DNA from: Ramlibacter cellulosilyticus
GTDB taxonomy: Bacteria > Pseudomonadota > Gammaproteobacteria > Burkholderiales > Burkholderiaceae_C
NCBI RefSeq assembly: GCF_014297465.1
Contig: NZ_JACORT010000002.1
Span: 1-64,000 of the forward strand
Reading direction: 5' to 3'
DNA length: 64,000 nt
Under the pieces are notes generated by a model. That model did no database searches, was not told the origin of the DNA, and saw only the letters and a program-made list of their open reading frames with translations. Below, piece by piece: positions 35,206-47,047 of this stretch (position 1 is its first letter; every line of letters begins with the position of its first letter). The position numbers were made by a program, and so were the translations under genes.

Positions 35206-36744
35206 GTGAGCCTTTGTTTGGTGCAAAGCCGTGCCCTGGTCGGCCTGGAGGCGGCCGCGGTCACGGTCGAGGTCCACATCGCGAACGGGCTGCCCAACTT
35301 CTTCCTGGTCGGCCTGGCCGACACGGAAGTGAAGGAGGCGCGCGAGCGGGTGCGCTCCGCCCTCGTCAACTCCGGGCTGGAGTTCCCGCACAACAAGAGG
35401 ATCACGGTGAACCTGGCGCCAGCGGACCTGCCGAAGGACGGCGGCCGGTTCGACCTGCCGATCGCGCTGGGCGTGCTGGCGGCCAGCGAGCAGATCGACG
35501 CGGCCGCGCTCGCCGGCTACGAGTTCGCGGGCGAGCTCTCTTTATCAGGCGCCTTGCGGCCGGTGCGCGGTGCGCTGGCGACCAGCATGGCGCTGCAGGC
35601 GGCGGGCGCGCGCTCGCGGTTGGTGCTGCCGCCTGGGAGCGCGGAAGAGGCGGCTCTGGTCCCCGGCGCACACGTGGTGCGTGCGGCGCACCTGCTGGAC
35701 GTGGTCGCGAAGTTCCAGCGTCGTGCGGCCGGCGAGCCGGCCCCGGAAGGCGGCGAGGGCTGGAAGGAGATGGCCGTCAGCGCTCCTTGCGCCTCGTTCA
35801 CGTACCCGGACCTGGCGGACGTGAAAGGCCAGGCCGGCGCGCGCCGGGCGCTGGAGATCGCGGCGGCGGGGGGCCACAGCCTGCTGCTGGTCGGCCCGCC
35901 GGGCGCGGGCAAGTCCATGCTGGCGCAGCGCTTCGCCGGCCTGCTGCCGCCTCTCGGCGTGAAGGAGGCGCTGGAAAGCGCGGCCCTCGCCAGCCTGGCG
36001 GGCCGCTTCGCGCTGGAACACTGGGGGCAGCGGCCCACGTGCTCGCCGCACCATTCGGCGAGCGCCGTGGCGCTGGTCGGCGGCGGTTCGCCGCCGCGGC
36101 CGGGGGAGATCTCGCTCGCCCACCACGGTGTGCTGTTCCTCGACGAACTGCCGGAGTTTCCGCGCGCGGCACTGGAGGCTTTGCGCGAGCCGCTCGAGAC
36201 CGGCCGCATCACGATTGCGCGTGCGGCTCGGCGCAGCGAGTTCCCGGGGCGCTTCCAACTGGTCGCCGCGATGAATCCCTGCCCGTGCGGCTGGCTGGGG
36301 TCCGCGCGGGCGTGCCGCTGTTCGCCGGAACAGGTGGCGCGCTACCAGGGGCGCATCAGCGGGCCGCTGCTCGATCGCATCGACCTGCACGTGGAAGTGC
36401 CGGCGATGGACGCGGCCGAACTGCTGGAGGCGCCGGCGGGCGAGCCGACCGCCGCCGTGCAGGCGCGCTGCATGGCCGCGCGCGAGCGCGCCTGCGCACG
36501 GCAAGGCAAGGAGAACCAGGCGCTGCAGGGCGTGGAGCTCGATGCGCAGGCGCGGCTCACGCCGGCCGCGTCGGAGTTCCTGCGGCTGGCCGCGGCACGC
36601 CTGCAATGGAGTGCGCGTTCCACGCACCGCGTGCTGAAAGTGGCGCGCACGATCGCGGACCTCGCCGCGTCGGCGCCGGTGGAGGTCGTGCATGTCGCGG
36701 AGGCGGTGCAGTACCGGCGCGGCATCGCGTCGCTCGCCACTTGA
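35206..36744 (+). CDS. yifB: YifB-family Mg-chelatase-like AAA+ ATPase
   Basis: A 512-residue protein with an N-terminal Lon-like/ChlI domain (VSLCLVQSRALVGLEAAAVTVEVHIANGLPNFFLVGLADTEVKEARERVRSAL). An AAA+ core follows with Walker A GPPGAGKSML (near 230), Walker B VLFLDELPEF, and the Mg-chelatase motif MNPCPCGWLG. A C-terminal domain of the same family ends VHVAEAVQYRR. Start GTG 35206 has a GGGAGGA ribosome-binding site; the frame is open upstream to 35113 but with no such site. Also called ComM-type when it aids natural transformation branch migration. Confidence 0.92.
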   Translation: MSLCLVQSRALVGLEAAAVTVEVHIANGLPNFFLVGLADTEVKEARERVRSALVNSGLEFPHNKRITVNLAPADLPKDGGRFDLPIALGVLAASEQIDAAALAGYEFAGELSLSGALRPVRGALATSMALQAAGARSRLVLPPGSAEEAALVPGAHVVRAAHLLDVVAKFQRRAAGEPAPEGGEGWKEMAVSAPCASFTYPDLADVKGQAGARRALEIAAAGGHSLLLVGPPGAGKSMLAQRFAGLLPPLGVKEALESAALASLAGRFALEHWGQRPTCSPHHSASAVALVGGGSPPRPGEISLAHHGVLFLDELPEFPRAALEALREPLETGRITIARAARRSEFPGRFQLVAAMNPCPCGWLGSARACRCSPEQVARYQGRISGPLLDRIDLHVEVPAMDAAELLEAPAGEPTAAVQARCMAARERACARQGKENQALQGVELDAQARLTPAASEFLRLAAARLQWSARSTHRVLKVARTIADLAASAPVEVVHVAEAVQYRRGIASLAT

Positions 36745-36788
36745 TCCAGCGCAGGCCCGCCCGGCACTGCGGAGGCGAAAGTCGGCCC

Positions 36789-37658
36789 ATGGCCCGAGTC
36801 GCGACTGCCGCCGTTCGCTTCCTGCTCGCGGCGCTGCTCTGCGCTGCAGTGGCGGCGGCGCGGGCGGGCGACGAGACACCGCCCGAACCGCCGCCAGACC
36901 TCACGCTGCGCAACACCGCCATCATCGGTGCGACCAGCGCGCTGATGGCCACCTATGGCTACAGGAAGTGGTGGAACGACGGCTTCGGCGAGGGCTTCAC
37001 CCGCGTCGACGAAGGCTGGTTCGGCCAGGACACCGCGTACGGCGGCACCGACAAGCTCGGGCACATGTTCGCCAACCACGCCGGCGTCCGGCTGCTGCGG
37101 CCCTTGTTCGAGGGCGCGGGCAACAGCCGCGAGTCCTCGATCCGGCTCGCGGGCTGGACGACGCTCGGCATCTTCACGGCGATCGAGGTGCTGGACGGCT
37201 ATTCGCGCAAGTGGGATTTCAGCGCGCAGGACGCGCTGATGAACGTCGCCGGCGTGGCGCTGGGCGTCGTGCTCGAAAGCCGCCCGGACCTGGACGACAA
37301 GTTCGACTTCCGCCTCGCGTACAAGCGGTCACCGGACGCCGGGTTCAGCCCCGCCAGCGACTATTCCGGCCAGCGCTACCTGTTCATGGTCAAGGCCGAC
37401 GGCTTCGAGGCGACCCGCCACGTGCCCGTGCTGCGCTACCTCGAATTCGGCGTCGGCTACCAGGCGCGCGGCTTCGAGACGGGCGGCGAGCGCCGGCGCG
37501 ACCTGTACTTCGCGGTCAGCGTCAACCTCGCCCGGGTGCTGGCGGACGCCGCGTATGGCGGGCGCATGCACTCCACCCGCACGCAGCGCGGCGCGGAGCT
37601 GCTGTTCGAACTGGTCCAGTTCCCGACGGCGGTGTACTCGCGCCATCCGGTCGACTGA
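36789..37658 (+). CDS. DUF2279 (YfiM-like) periplasmic/outer-membrane-associated protein
   Basis: A 289-residue exported protein (signal FLLAALLCAAVAAARA). The central region is DUF2279-like, with NDGFGEGFTRVDEGWFGQDTAYGGTDKLGHMFANH (about 55-90) and FSAQDALMNVAGVALG. The C-terminal part (LRYLEFGVGYQARGF, RRRDLYFAVSVNLARVL) has alternating aromatic strands like an outer-membrane domain. Its function is not known. It follows yifB by 44 bp and is convergent with the chemoreceptor gene. Confidence 0.8.
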   Translation: MARVATAAVRFLLAALLCAAVAAARAGDETPPEPPPDLTLRNTAIIGATSALMATYGYRKWWNDGFGEGFTRVDEGWFGQDTAYGGTDKLGHMFANHAGVRLLRPLFEGAGNSRESSIRLAGWTTLGIFTAIEVLDGYSRKWDFSAQDALMNVAGVALGVVLESRPDLDDKFDFRLAYKRSPDAGFSPASDYSGQRYLFMVKADGFEATRHVPVLRYLEFGVGYQARGFETGGERRRDLYFAVSVNLARVLADAAYGGRMHSTRTQRGAELLFELVQFPTAVYSRHPVD

Positions 37659-37665
37659 AGGCGTG

Positions 37666-39252
37666 CTAGCGGTAGATGCCGCAGGCCACCACGACCTCGC
37701 CAAGCCGCTGCACGAAGGTCGACTTCACCAGCACCTCGTTCGTCACGGGATGCGCCCACTTGTAGTCCACCCAGCCTTCGCCGCGCGAACGGGCGACGTT
37801 GGTCATCTCCTGCACGAAGCGCTTGCCGTCCACGTCCTTGGACTGCGGACCCGCGCCCAGGGTGCGCGGGTTGTTGCCGTGCGCCTGGAAGACGCTGTCG
37901 TCCACGCCCAGCACCATGAGGTACAGGTCGCGGTCGACGAAGCGGCCTTCGCCCAGCTTGTTCACGTCGCGGACCAGCGCGTCCACGCCCTGCGCGCGCG
38001 CGAAGGCGCAGGCCTGCCGCACCATCGCCACCGCTTCGTCCGCGTTGCCGTGCTCCCGCGCGCCGAGGTCGAAGCCTTCCACGCCTTTCATCAGCGAGAT
38101 GGCGCGGCGGTGCAGGGCCGCCGCGGTGCGTGCCGCGTCACTCACGAGGGCGGCGTTGGCCTGCGTGGTGCGGTCGATGCGCGCGACGGCGGTGTTGATG
38201 GATTCGATGCCGTCGCTCTGCTCGCGGCTCGCGGCGTCGATCTGCGCGATGAGCTGCGCGACCTGCCGCACCGCTTCGACGATCTCGCCCATTGCCCGTC
38301 CCGCTTCGTCGACGCGACCGCCGCCCGCCTCCACCTTCTCCACCGAGGTGCCGATCAGGTCGCGGATCTCCCGCGCCGCGGCGCCGCAGCGCTGCGACAG
38401 GCTGCGCACTTCCGCGGCAACCACGGCGAAGCCGCGACCCTGCTCGCCCGCGCGCGCGGCTTCCACCGCCGCATTCAGCGCCAGGATGTTGGTCTGGAAG
38501 GCGATGCCGTCGATCACGCCGATGATGTCGCGGATGCTGTGGGACCCGGCGCGGATGGCGGCCATGGTGTCGACCACCTCGTTCATCACCACGCCGCCCT
38601 GCTCCGCGCGCTCGGAAGCCGAGCGCACCAGCGCATTCGCCTGCTGCGCGGTATCGGCGTTCTGCCGCACGGCCGCCGTCAGCTGCTCCATGGTCGCCGC
38701 CGTCTGCTGCAGCGACTCCGCCTGCGTCGCCGTGCGCTGCGACAGTGCCTCGTTGTCGCGCGTGATCTGGGAGGAGTTCGTCGCCACGTGCACGGTGCCC
38801 ATGCGGACCTGGCTGACGACGGCGAAGAGGCGCTCGCGCACCTGCTCCAGGGCCTGCAGCAGCGGGCGGATCTCGCCGCCGGCGCTCGCGTCCACCGGCC
38901 GCGAGAGGTCGCCCGCGCCCAGGCGCGTCGCGGCGGCGGTGGCGTGCTGCATCGGCCGCACCAGGCGCCGCTGCACCCACAGGCCGACGGCAACCGCGGC
39001 GGCGAAAGCCGCAGCACCGCACGCGAGCGCCATCGCGCGCGCGGTTCCGGCCGTGGCCACCGCGGCGAGCACGGTCAGCGCCACGACGGGCAACTGCAGC
39101 GCGGCGAGCAGCAAGACCAGGCGCAGCGTGCTCGCCGCGCCGTCCCGGACGCCCCGCGCCGCCGGCGCCAGCGATGCGTCACGCGCGGTGGTGGGGATGG
39201 GGGCCGCCGGCGCAAGGCGAACCTGCGCGATCGGCAAACTGCTGGCGGTCAT
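37666..39252 (-). CDS. Methyl-accepting chemotaxis protein with C-terminal Cache-like domain
   Basis: A 528-residue chemoreceptor. Two hydrophobic segments (about 43-67 and 71-94) are joined by only a few residues, so no periplasmic sensor domain exists. A HAMP domain follows, then the signalling domain with the conserved hairpin tip [46 protein letters not shown]. After it, residues about 430-528 ([35 protein letters not shown] ... [26 protein letters not shown]) resemble a single Cache sensory domain. ATG 39252 with GAGGAG was chosen over an upstream ATG 17 codons earlier. Confidence 0.9.
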   Translation of the reverse strand: MTASSLPIAQVRLAPAAPIPTTARDASLAPAARGVRDGAASTLRLVLLLAALQLPVVALTVLAAVATAGTARAMALACGAAAFAAAVAVGLWVQRRLVRPMQHATAAATRLGAGDLSRPVDASAGGEIRPLLQALEQVRERLFAVVSQVRMGTVHVATNSSQITRDNEALSQRTATQAESLQQTAATMEQLTAAVRQNADTAQQANALVRSASERAEQGGVVMNEVVDTMAAIRAGSHSIRDIIGVIDGIAFQTNILALNAAVEAARAGEQGRGFAVVAAEVRSLSQRCGAAAREIRDLIGTSVEKVEAGGGRVDEAGRAMGEIVEAVRQVAQLIAQIDAASREQSDGIESINTAVARIDRTTQANAALVSDAARTAAALHRRAISLMKGVEGFDLGAREHGNADEAVAMVRQACAFARAQGVDALVRDVNKLGEGRFVDRDLYLMVLGVDDSVFQAHGNNPRTLGAGPQSKDVDGKRFVQEMTNVARSRGEGWVDYKWAHPVTNEVLVKSTFVQRLGEVVVACGIYR

Positions 39253-39532
39253 GGCGTGCTCCTCCTCGACGTCGTTTCCCTGCAGCACGGCGCGGTTCTG
39301 CACGGCGGAATCTGCTAGGCTGTGTTTGCAAGAAATTGTGTCTCGAGTACGGGCTGGCGCCTAGCGGCTTGTGCACATTTCGCCGCACACCTCCTCGCGC
39401 AGCGAGGAATCCAGGGGACAGACCAGGTGCTCCGTCGTACCACCCGGCACGCGTGACCAAGAAGGAAGACCGCTTTTTCACCAGCGCCCTCGCGCGCGAG
39501 CTGGGCGCGCCCGCGTCCCTACACTCCCGCCG

Positions 39533-40723
39533 ATGACCGCCACCGCCGGCCACGACCGCCGCCTCGTCCTCTGGCTCTCCCTCGCGCAGCTGATCACCTG
39601 GGGCAGCGTCTTCTACACCTTCGCCCTGCTGCTCGCGCCCGTGGAGCGCGAGCTGGGGCTGACGCGCGCGCAGTCGTCGCTGGCGTTCAGCCTGGCGCTG
39701 CTGGCCGAAGGCGTCTTCGCCTATCCCGTCGGCCGCTGGATCGACCGCGGGCACGAGCGCGCGGTGATGACGGGCGGCTCGCTGCTCGTCGCGGCCGGCC
39801 TCGCGGCGCACGCGTTCATCCAGTCCGCCGCCGCGTTCTACGCGGTGTGGTTCGTGCTGGGCGCGGCGCTGGCGGGTACGCTCTACACGCCCGTCTTCGC
39901 GGTCGTCACCCGCCGCTACCCGAACGACTTCCGCCGCGCGATCATCACGATGACCTTCCTCGGCGGGCTGGCGAGCAGCGTGTTCATCCCCGTGTCGGCG
40001 TGGCTGATCGCGCACCTGGGGTGGCGCAACGCGCTGCTGGTGCTCGCGGCGATCCACCTCCTCGTGTGCGTGCCGCTGCACGCGGTGTGGCTGCGGGGCG
40101 CACCCGCGCCGGCGCCGGCGGTGGCCCGCCCCGGCGCACATTCGCCGCGCACGCTGCTGCGCAGCGCCCCCTTCCTGCTGATTTCCGTGTTCGTCGTGGG
40201 CATGATGGCGATCACCGCCGCGATCCCGCCGCACCTGATCAGCCTGCTGCGCGAAAGCGGACTGCCCGAGGCGTGGGTGATCGCGATCCCGGCTTCCATC
40301 GGCGTGATGCAGGTGCTGGGGCGGCTGGTGCTCTACTTCTTCGAGCACCGCTTCGACCTGCACCTGGCCAACCGGCTGATCCCGTTCCTGATCCCGCTCG
40401 CCCTCGCCGCGCTCGTCGCGGGTGCGGCGTCACCGGCGGCCGGCCTGCTGTTCGTGCTGCTCTATGGGATCGGCAACGGGATGCTGACCATCGTGAAAGG
40501 GACGGCCGTCGCCCAGTACGTGAACCGCGAGCACGTGGCTTCGCTCAATGGTGCGCTGGGGCTGCCGCAGGCGATCTCGCGCGCGGTGGCGCCGCTGCTG
40601 CTCGGCGTGATGTGGTCGCGGGAGGTGGGGTACCGGTGGGGATTGGTGGTGCTGCTGGGGGTGGGGATCGTGGCGGCGCTGGCGCTGGTGTTCGCGCAGA
40701 GGCGGTCGCTGTTGCCGAGGTAG
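39533..40723 (+). CDS. MFS transporter
   Basis: A 396-residue membrane protein with twelve predicted helices. It opens LVLWLSLAQLITWGSVFYTFALLLAPVERELGLTRAQSSLAFSLALLAEGVFAYPVGRWIDRG; the last part is an MFS loop-2 motif of the GxxxDRxG type. The second half begins LLRSAPFLLISVFVVGMMAITAAIPPHLISLLRESG. It looks like the OxlT/monocarboxylate-like branch, but the substrate is unknown. ATG 39533; the frame is open about 54 codons upstream. It converges with the YihY gene across a paired inverted repeat. Confidence 0.88.
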   Translation: MTATAGHDRRLVLWLSLAQLITWGSVFYTFALLLAPVERELGLTRAQSSLAFSLALLAEGVFAYPVGRWIDRGHERAVMTGGSLLVAAGLAAHAFIQSAAAFYAVWFVLGAALAGTLYTPVFAVVTRRYPNDFRRAIITMTFLGGLASSVFIPVSAWLIAHLGWRNALLVLAAIHLLVCVPLHAVWLRGAPAPAPAVARPGAHSPRTLLRSAPFLLISVFVVGMMAITAAIPPHLISLLRESGLPEAWVIAIPASIGVMQVLGRLVLYFFEHRFDLHLANRLIPFLIPLALAALVAGAASPAAGLLFVLLYGIGNGMLTIVKGTAVAQYVNREHVASLNGALGLPQAISRAVAPLLLGVMWSREVGYRWGLVVLLGVGIVAALALVFAQRRSLLPR

Positions 40724-40732
40724 GCCGCCATC

Positions 40733-40854
40733 GGTGGGGTTCGCTGCGCTCACCTTCCGGCGCTGGCGCGCCGCCACCCTACAACACGGCACCGCGGGGT
40801 GTTGGGGCATGTAGGGTGGCGCGCCAGCGGCAGGTGAGCGCAGCGAACCCCACC
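40733..40854. repeat. Large inverted repeat between convergent genes (GGTGGGGTTCGC family)
   Basis: The left arm (40733-40782, GGTGGGGTTCGCTGCGCTCACC...GCCACCCTAC) and the right arm (40811-40854, GTAGGGTGGCG...GGTGAGCGCAGCGAACCCCACC) are reverse complements with small differences and a 28-bp spacer. The whole fills the gap between the MFS and YihY genes, which face each other. The same element occurs at 53178-53296. It would form a large cruciform or RNA hairpin in either direction. Confidence 0.85.
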
Positions 40855-40867
40855 GCCCGCGAAGCGG

Positions 40868-41833
40868 CTAGGTATGCGCGTGCTGCACCCGCCGCCGCTC
40901 GCCCTTGCGCCTCTCCACCTTCGGCACCTCCGGCACGCCCTTCTTCTCGGCGACGTTCTCCTCGAGGGCACGGGCGCACGCGGCGCCGAACAGCAGCACC
41001 GCCGACGAGAAGTAGATCCACATCAGCAGCACGATCAGCGACCCCGCCGCGCCGTAAGTCGACACGACGGCCGCCGTGGAGAGGTACAGCGTGAGCAGCT
41101 GGCGCCCCATCGTGAAGAGGATCGCCGCGACGCAGCCCCCGAACACCAGGAAGCGCAGGCGCGGCTTCGGCCCGCCGGACAGGCGCATCAGGCCGGTGAA
41201 CAGAGCGGCGCCCACCACGAAGCCGATCACCTCGTTCAGCACGCGGGCCAGCACCTCCACCATCGGCAGCCGGTCGCCGGCCCAGCCCGTGAAGAGGGTG
41301 AGCACGGTGGACACCACCAGCGAAACGAGCAGCATGAAGCCGAAGACGAGGATGTAGCCCACGCCGCGCAGCCGCAGCGACGCCGTGTGCTTCCACGACT
41401 GCTTCGGGGGCAGGCCGCGGCCCTGGCTCCAGACCAGCTCGAAGGCGTTCTGCAGTTCGCCGAACACACCCGTGGCACCGAACAGCAGCACGACGAAGCC
41501 GGCGATGCTGGCGGTGATGCCTTCCGAAGGCTCCTGCGCGCTGGCCAGGGCCTGCTTGATGATGGACGCGCCCTGGTCGCCGATCACGGCACCCAGCTGC
41601 TTGAGCAGCCCGCTCTCGAGCACGGCGCGGTCCATCCACCAGCCCAGGATGCCGACGATGGCGAGCAGCAGCGGCGCGAGGCTCAGGATGCCGTAGAAGG
41701 ACATGGCCGCGCTCATGCGCATGCCGCCCGCGCCGCTCCAGAGATGCAGTGCGCGCAGCAGCGGCTTCAGCGGCTGCACGGCCCGTTTCAGGCCGGCGGG
41801 AACGTGGTCGATGAGCGCCATGCCGGCGAGCAT
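40868..41833 (-). CDS. YihY/virulence factor BrkB family membrane protein
   Basis: A 321-residue inner-membrane protein with about six helices. Recognisable family parts are GMRMSAAMSFYGILSLAPLLLAIVGILGWWMDRAV (about 37-70), the SIIKQALASAQEPSEGITASIAGFVVLLFGATGVFGELQNAFELVW stretch, and YGAAGSLIVLLMWIYFSSAVLLFGAACARALEENVAEKKG. The charged C-terminus is cytoplasmic. Function is not settled; the BrkB name comes from serum resistance in Bordetella. Start may be ATG 41833 or the ATG four codons later; neither has a clear ribosome-binding site. Confidence 0.9.
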   Translation of the reverse strand: MLAGMALIDHVPAGLKRAVQPLKPLLRALHLWSGAGGMRMSAAMSFYGILSLAPLLLAIVGILGWWMDRAVLESGLLKQLGAVIGDQGASIIKQALASAQEPSEGITASIAGFVVLLFGATGVFGELQNAFELVWSQGRGLPPKQSWKHTASLRLRGVGYILVFGFMLLVSLVVSTVLTLFTGWAGDRLPMVEVLARVLNEVIGFVVGAALFTGLMRLSGGPKPRLRFLVFGGCVAAILFTMGRQLLTLYLSTAAVVSTYGAAGSLIVLLMWIYFSSAVLLFGAACARALEENVAEKKGVPEVPKVERRKGERRRVQHAHT

Positions 41834-41932
41834 GGCGGGGCCGTGGCCCGGCGCGTATCGGCCGGGCCAGAAGCGCGGGGTAGGACGGCGGCTATGCAGG
41901 CAGGGCGCGCGGCAGGCTGCGCGCCCCGGGGA

Positions 41933-42370
41933 TCAGATGGCCGCCAGCGACTTGCCGTTGACGCGGACGATGCTGCCGCTCTTCCACGCGGGCTGGGCTT
42001 CCTGCTCGAAGCTGCGGGTGCTGCCGTCCTTCATCTGGACCTTGGTCACCCACACTTCCTTGGACGTGTAGTGCTTCTGCACTTCGTTGCCGGCATAGCC
42101 GCCGGCCGCGGCGCCCGCGACCGTGGCGACGGTCTTGCCCGTGCCCTTGCCGATCTGGTTGCCGAGCAGGCCGCCGACGACGGCGCCGCCGACGATGCCG
42201 ACCGCGCCGCCTTCACCCTTGCGCTTTTCCTTGTACACGCTGCTCACGTGGCCGCAGTTATCGCAGGCATCGAGCTTCTTGGCGATGCCGGGCGGCAGGC
42301 CGTGCGGGTTCTGGGCGATGGCGCCCGCGGCGGCGACGGCGAGCAGGGTGGCGATGGCGAGTTTCTTCAT
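41933..42370 (-). CDS. Glycine-zipper 2TM outer-membrane-type protein
   Basis: A 145-residue exported protein: signal MKKLAIATLLAVAAAGAIAQ, two cysteines (ACDNCGHV, about 35-40), and a glycine zipper (GEGGAVGIVGGAVVGGLLGNQIGKGTGKTVATVAGAAAGGYAGNEVQKHY, about 52-102). The C-terminal part (WVTKVQMKDGSTRSFEQEAQPAWKSGSIVRVNGKSL) is a small beta-rich domain. This is the SlyB/YMGG-like layout found in envelope stress proteins. No lipobox is evident, so it is probably not a lipoprotein. A GGAGAAACACC leader supports ATG 42370. Confidence 0.85.
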   Translation of the reverse strand: MKKLAIATLLAVAAAGAIAQNPHGLPPGIAKKLDACDNCGHVSSVYKEKRKGEGGAVGIVGGAVVGGLLGNQIGKGTGKTVATVAGAAAGGYAGNEVQKHYTSKEVWVTKVQMKDGSTRSFEQEAQPAWKSGSIVRVNGKSLAAI

Positions 42371-42448
42371 GGTGTTTCTCCTTTGCCCGCATTCAACGGC
42401 GAAGGAGGCCGCCCCGCTCACAGCAAGCTCAGCCGTTCGTGAACAGCT

Positions 42449-45169
<2,721 letters not shown>

Positions 45170-45284
45170 TCACTCACCTCGGGTTGGTCGAAGGTGAGCG
45201 CGGTTGGGGTCCATCTCAAGCCTGACGCGGGACGGTACCGCGCTGCAGCGCTCCTTGAGCTGGTTGGGATTTTACTGCCTTGCT

Positions 45285-45363
45285 CCCTCTCCCCGCCGGG
45301 GAGAGGGTCGGGGTGAGGGGCACGCGGGGCGCTGGGGTGTCGCTGCGCTCCAACCCAGCCTAC
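45285..45363. repeat. Two neighbouring palindromic repeats downstream of the lrp gene
   Basis: First, CCCTCTCCCC-GCC-GGGGAGAGGG (45285-45307) followed by TCGGGGTGAGGGG, the family also seen at 9377-9396. Second, GCTGGGGTG...CCAACCCAGCCTAC (45331-45363), of the GTAGGCTGGGTT family. On the minus strand the second begins GTAGGCTGGG, and its TAG is the stop codon of the Lrp gene (45360-45362). Confidence 0.75.
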
Positions 45364-45809
45364 AGGGGGAGGTCCGCCTTCTTGAGCGTGCGGAGGACGA
45401 AGGACGACTTGCTGTGCCGGATCCCCTTGATCTTGTACAGCTTCTCGCGCAGCAGCCGCTCGTAGTCGCGCGTGTCCTGCACCGCCACACGCAGCAGGTA
45501 GTCGTACTCGCCGGAAACCAGGTACGCCTCGATCACCTCCGGGATGGCTGCCAGCGTCTCGCCGAACTTCTCCAGGGTGTTGTCGGAATGGCTGTCGAGG
45601 GTGACCTGCACCATCACCGTGTCGCCGAGGCCCAGGGCCTGCGGGTTGAGGCGGACGGTATAGCCCTCGATCACGCCGGCCAGTTCCATCTTGCGGATGC
45701 GCTCCCAGCAGGGCGAGGCGCTCAGGCCGACGGCCTGGCCGATCTGCTGCAGGCTGGCGCGGGCGTCCTGCTGCAGCACCTTGAGGATTTTCCGGTCGAT
45801 CGCGTCCAT
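45360..45809 (-). CDS. Lrp/AsnC-family transcriptional regulator
   Basis: A 149-residue regulator. The N-terminal helix-turn-helix (DRKILKVLQQDARASLQQIGQAVGLSASPCWERIRKMELAGVIEGY) is typical. The C-terminal RAM (ACT-like) domain carries YLVSGEYDYLLRVAVQDTRDYERLLREKLYKIKGI, the amino-acid binding fold. Such proteins act as octamers and sense amino acids; methionine, leucine and branched-chain amino acids are common ligands. It lies between the two methionine synthase genes and is divergent from the trypsin-like protease. Its stop comes from a dispersed repeat. Confidence 0.93.
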   Translation of the reverse strand: MDAIDRKILKVLQQDARASLQQIGQAVGLSASPCWERIRKMELAGVIEGYTVRLNPQALGLGDTVMVQVTLDSHSDNTLEKFGETLAAIPEVIEAYLVSGEYDYLLRVAVQDTRDYERLLREKLYKIKGIRHSKSSFVLRTLKKADLPL

Positions 45810-46057
45810 GTCGGCCGATTATCGGCGTAACGCACGAATGGCAGAAGGATTTCCTGCATCCTGGCCCGGATAGCCGAAGAACAGCAAGACTTTCGCCGCC
45901 TCCGCGGGCAAAGTACGGGACGTGGGTCGACCGCTTACCGGCCGAGACCCACGGTGAGGAGCCGGCGGGTTACCACCCGACCGGCCACCCCGCACCACCG
46001 GACGCCCCGCCTTGTATTTCCCCGCGGCCTGCCCCATCTGCCACGCCTGGAGCAGAC

Positions 46058-47041
46058 ATGGGCGCACGCGACCTCGACCTTCTCGATGCCTACTCGCGCA
46101 CCGTCGCCGACGTCGCCGAGCGCGTGGGCCCCAGCGTGGCGGCGGTGGCGGTGCTCGACGCGCAGGGCAAGCCGGCCGGCAGCGGCTCGGGCTTCCTGTT
46201 CACCGCCGACGGCTACCTGCTGACCAATTCGCACGTGGTGCGGGGCGGGCGCGCGGCGCGTCCGGAGCCCTCGCGCCGCTTCGAGGCGTCCTTCAGCGAC
46301 GGCCGCCGCTTCGTCGCGCGCTGGGTGGGCGACGATCCTCACACGGATCTCGCGCTGCTCCAGGTCGACGGCCTCTCGCAAGGCGCGCTCACCTCCGCGC
46401 CGCTCGGGCGGTCGGCCGACGTGCGGCGCGGCGAGATCGCCGTGGCCATCGGCAATCCCCTCGGCTTCGAGCACACGGTCACCGCCGGCATCGTCAGCGC
46501 GCTCGGCCGCAGCATGCGCGCGTCCAGCGGGCGGCTGATCCCGGACGTGATCCAGACCGACGCCGCGCTCAACCCGGGCAACTCCGGCGGGCCCCTGCTC
46601 AACTCGCGTGGCGAGGTGATCGGCGTGAACACGGCGATCATCCCGCAGGCGCAGGCGATCTGCTTCGCGGTCGCGATCGACATCGCCGCGGTGGTGATCC
46701 CGCAGCTGCTGCGGCATGGGCGGGTGCGGCGCGGCTACCTGGGCCTCGGCGGCAGCACGATGCCGCTCGACCGGCGCATCGTGGTCTCGCTCGGGCTGCG
46801 GCAATCGCACGCCGTGCACGTGCTGTCCGTGGAGCCGGGCAGCCCGGCCGATGTGGCCGGCGTGCGCGCCGGCGACCTGCTGCTCGGCATGGACGGGCAG
46901 GACATCGCGTCGGTGGACGCGCTGTACCAGGCGCTGACGCCAGAGCGGGTGGGCCGCGACGCGGTGATGAAGCTGCTGCGCCCGGGCGCCACGCAGCCGC
47001 TGTACCTCACGGTGCGGCCGCTGGAAGCCGGCGAGCGCTGA
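46058..47041 (+). CDS. S1C-family (HtrA-like) serine protease without signal peptide
   Basis: A 327-residue trypsin-like protease with one C-terminal PDZ domain (about 230-325). The triad is complete: His59 (NSHVV), Asp97 (HTDLALL) and Ser176 (GNSGGPLL). The N-terminus (GARDLDLLDAYSRTVADVAERVGPSVAAV) shows neither a signal peptide nor a membrane anchor, unlike DegP, DegQ or DegS, so the mature protein would stay in the cytoplasm. The start at ATG 46058 has no close alternative with a signal. Divergent from the Lrp gene; convergent with the metH homocysteine part. Confidence 0.88.
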   Translation: MGARDLDLLDAYSRTVADVAERVGPSVAAVAVLDAQGKPAGSGSGFLFTADGYLLTNSHVVRGGRAARPEPSRRFEASFSDGRRFVARWVGDDPHTDLALLQVDGLSQGALTSAPLGRSADVRRGEIAVAIGNPLGFEHTVTAGIVSALGRSMRASSGRLIPDVIQTDAALNPGNSGGPLLNSRGEVIGVNTAIIPQAQAICFAVAIDIAAVVIPQLLRHGRVRRGYLGLGGSTMPLDRRIVVSLGLRQSHAVHVLSVEPGSPADVAGVRAGDLLLGMDGQDIASVDALYQALTPERVGRDAVMKLLRPGATQPLYLTVRPLEAGER

Positions 47042-47047
47042 CGGGCC

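Noticed and set aside
45170..45359. Cobalamin or SAM riboswitch before metH
   Set aside because: The leader shows only dispersed palindromes; no B12-box or SAM-type conserved core was found, and the nearest gene in that region is Lrp.
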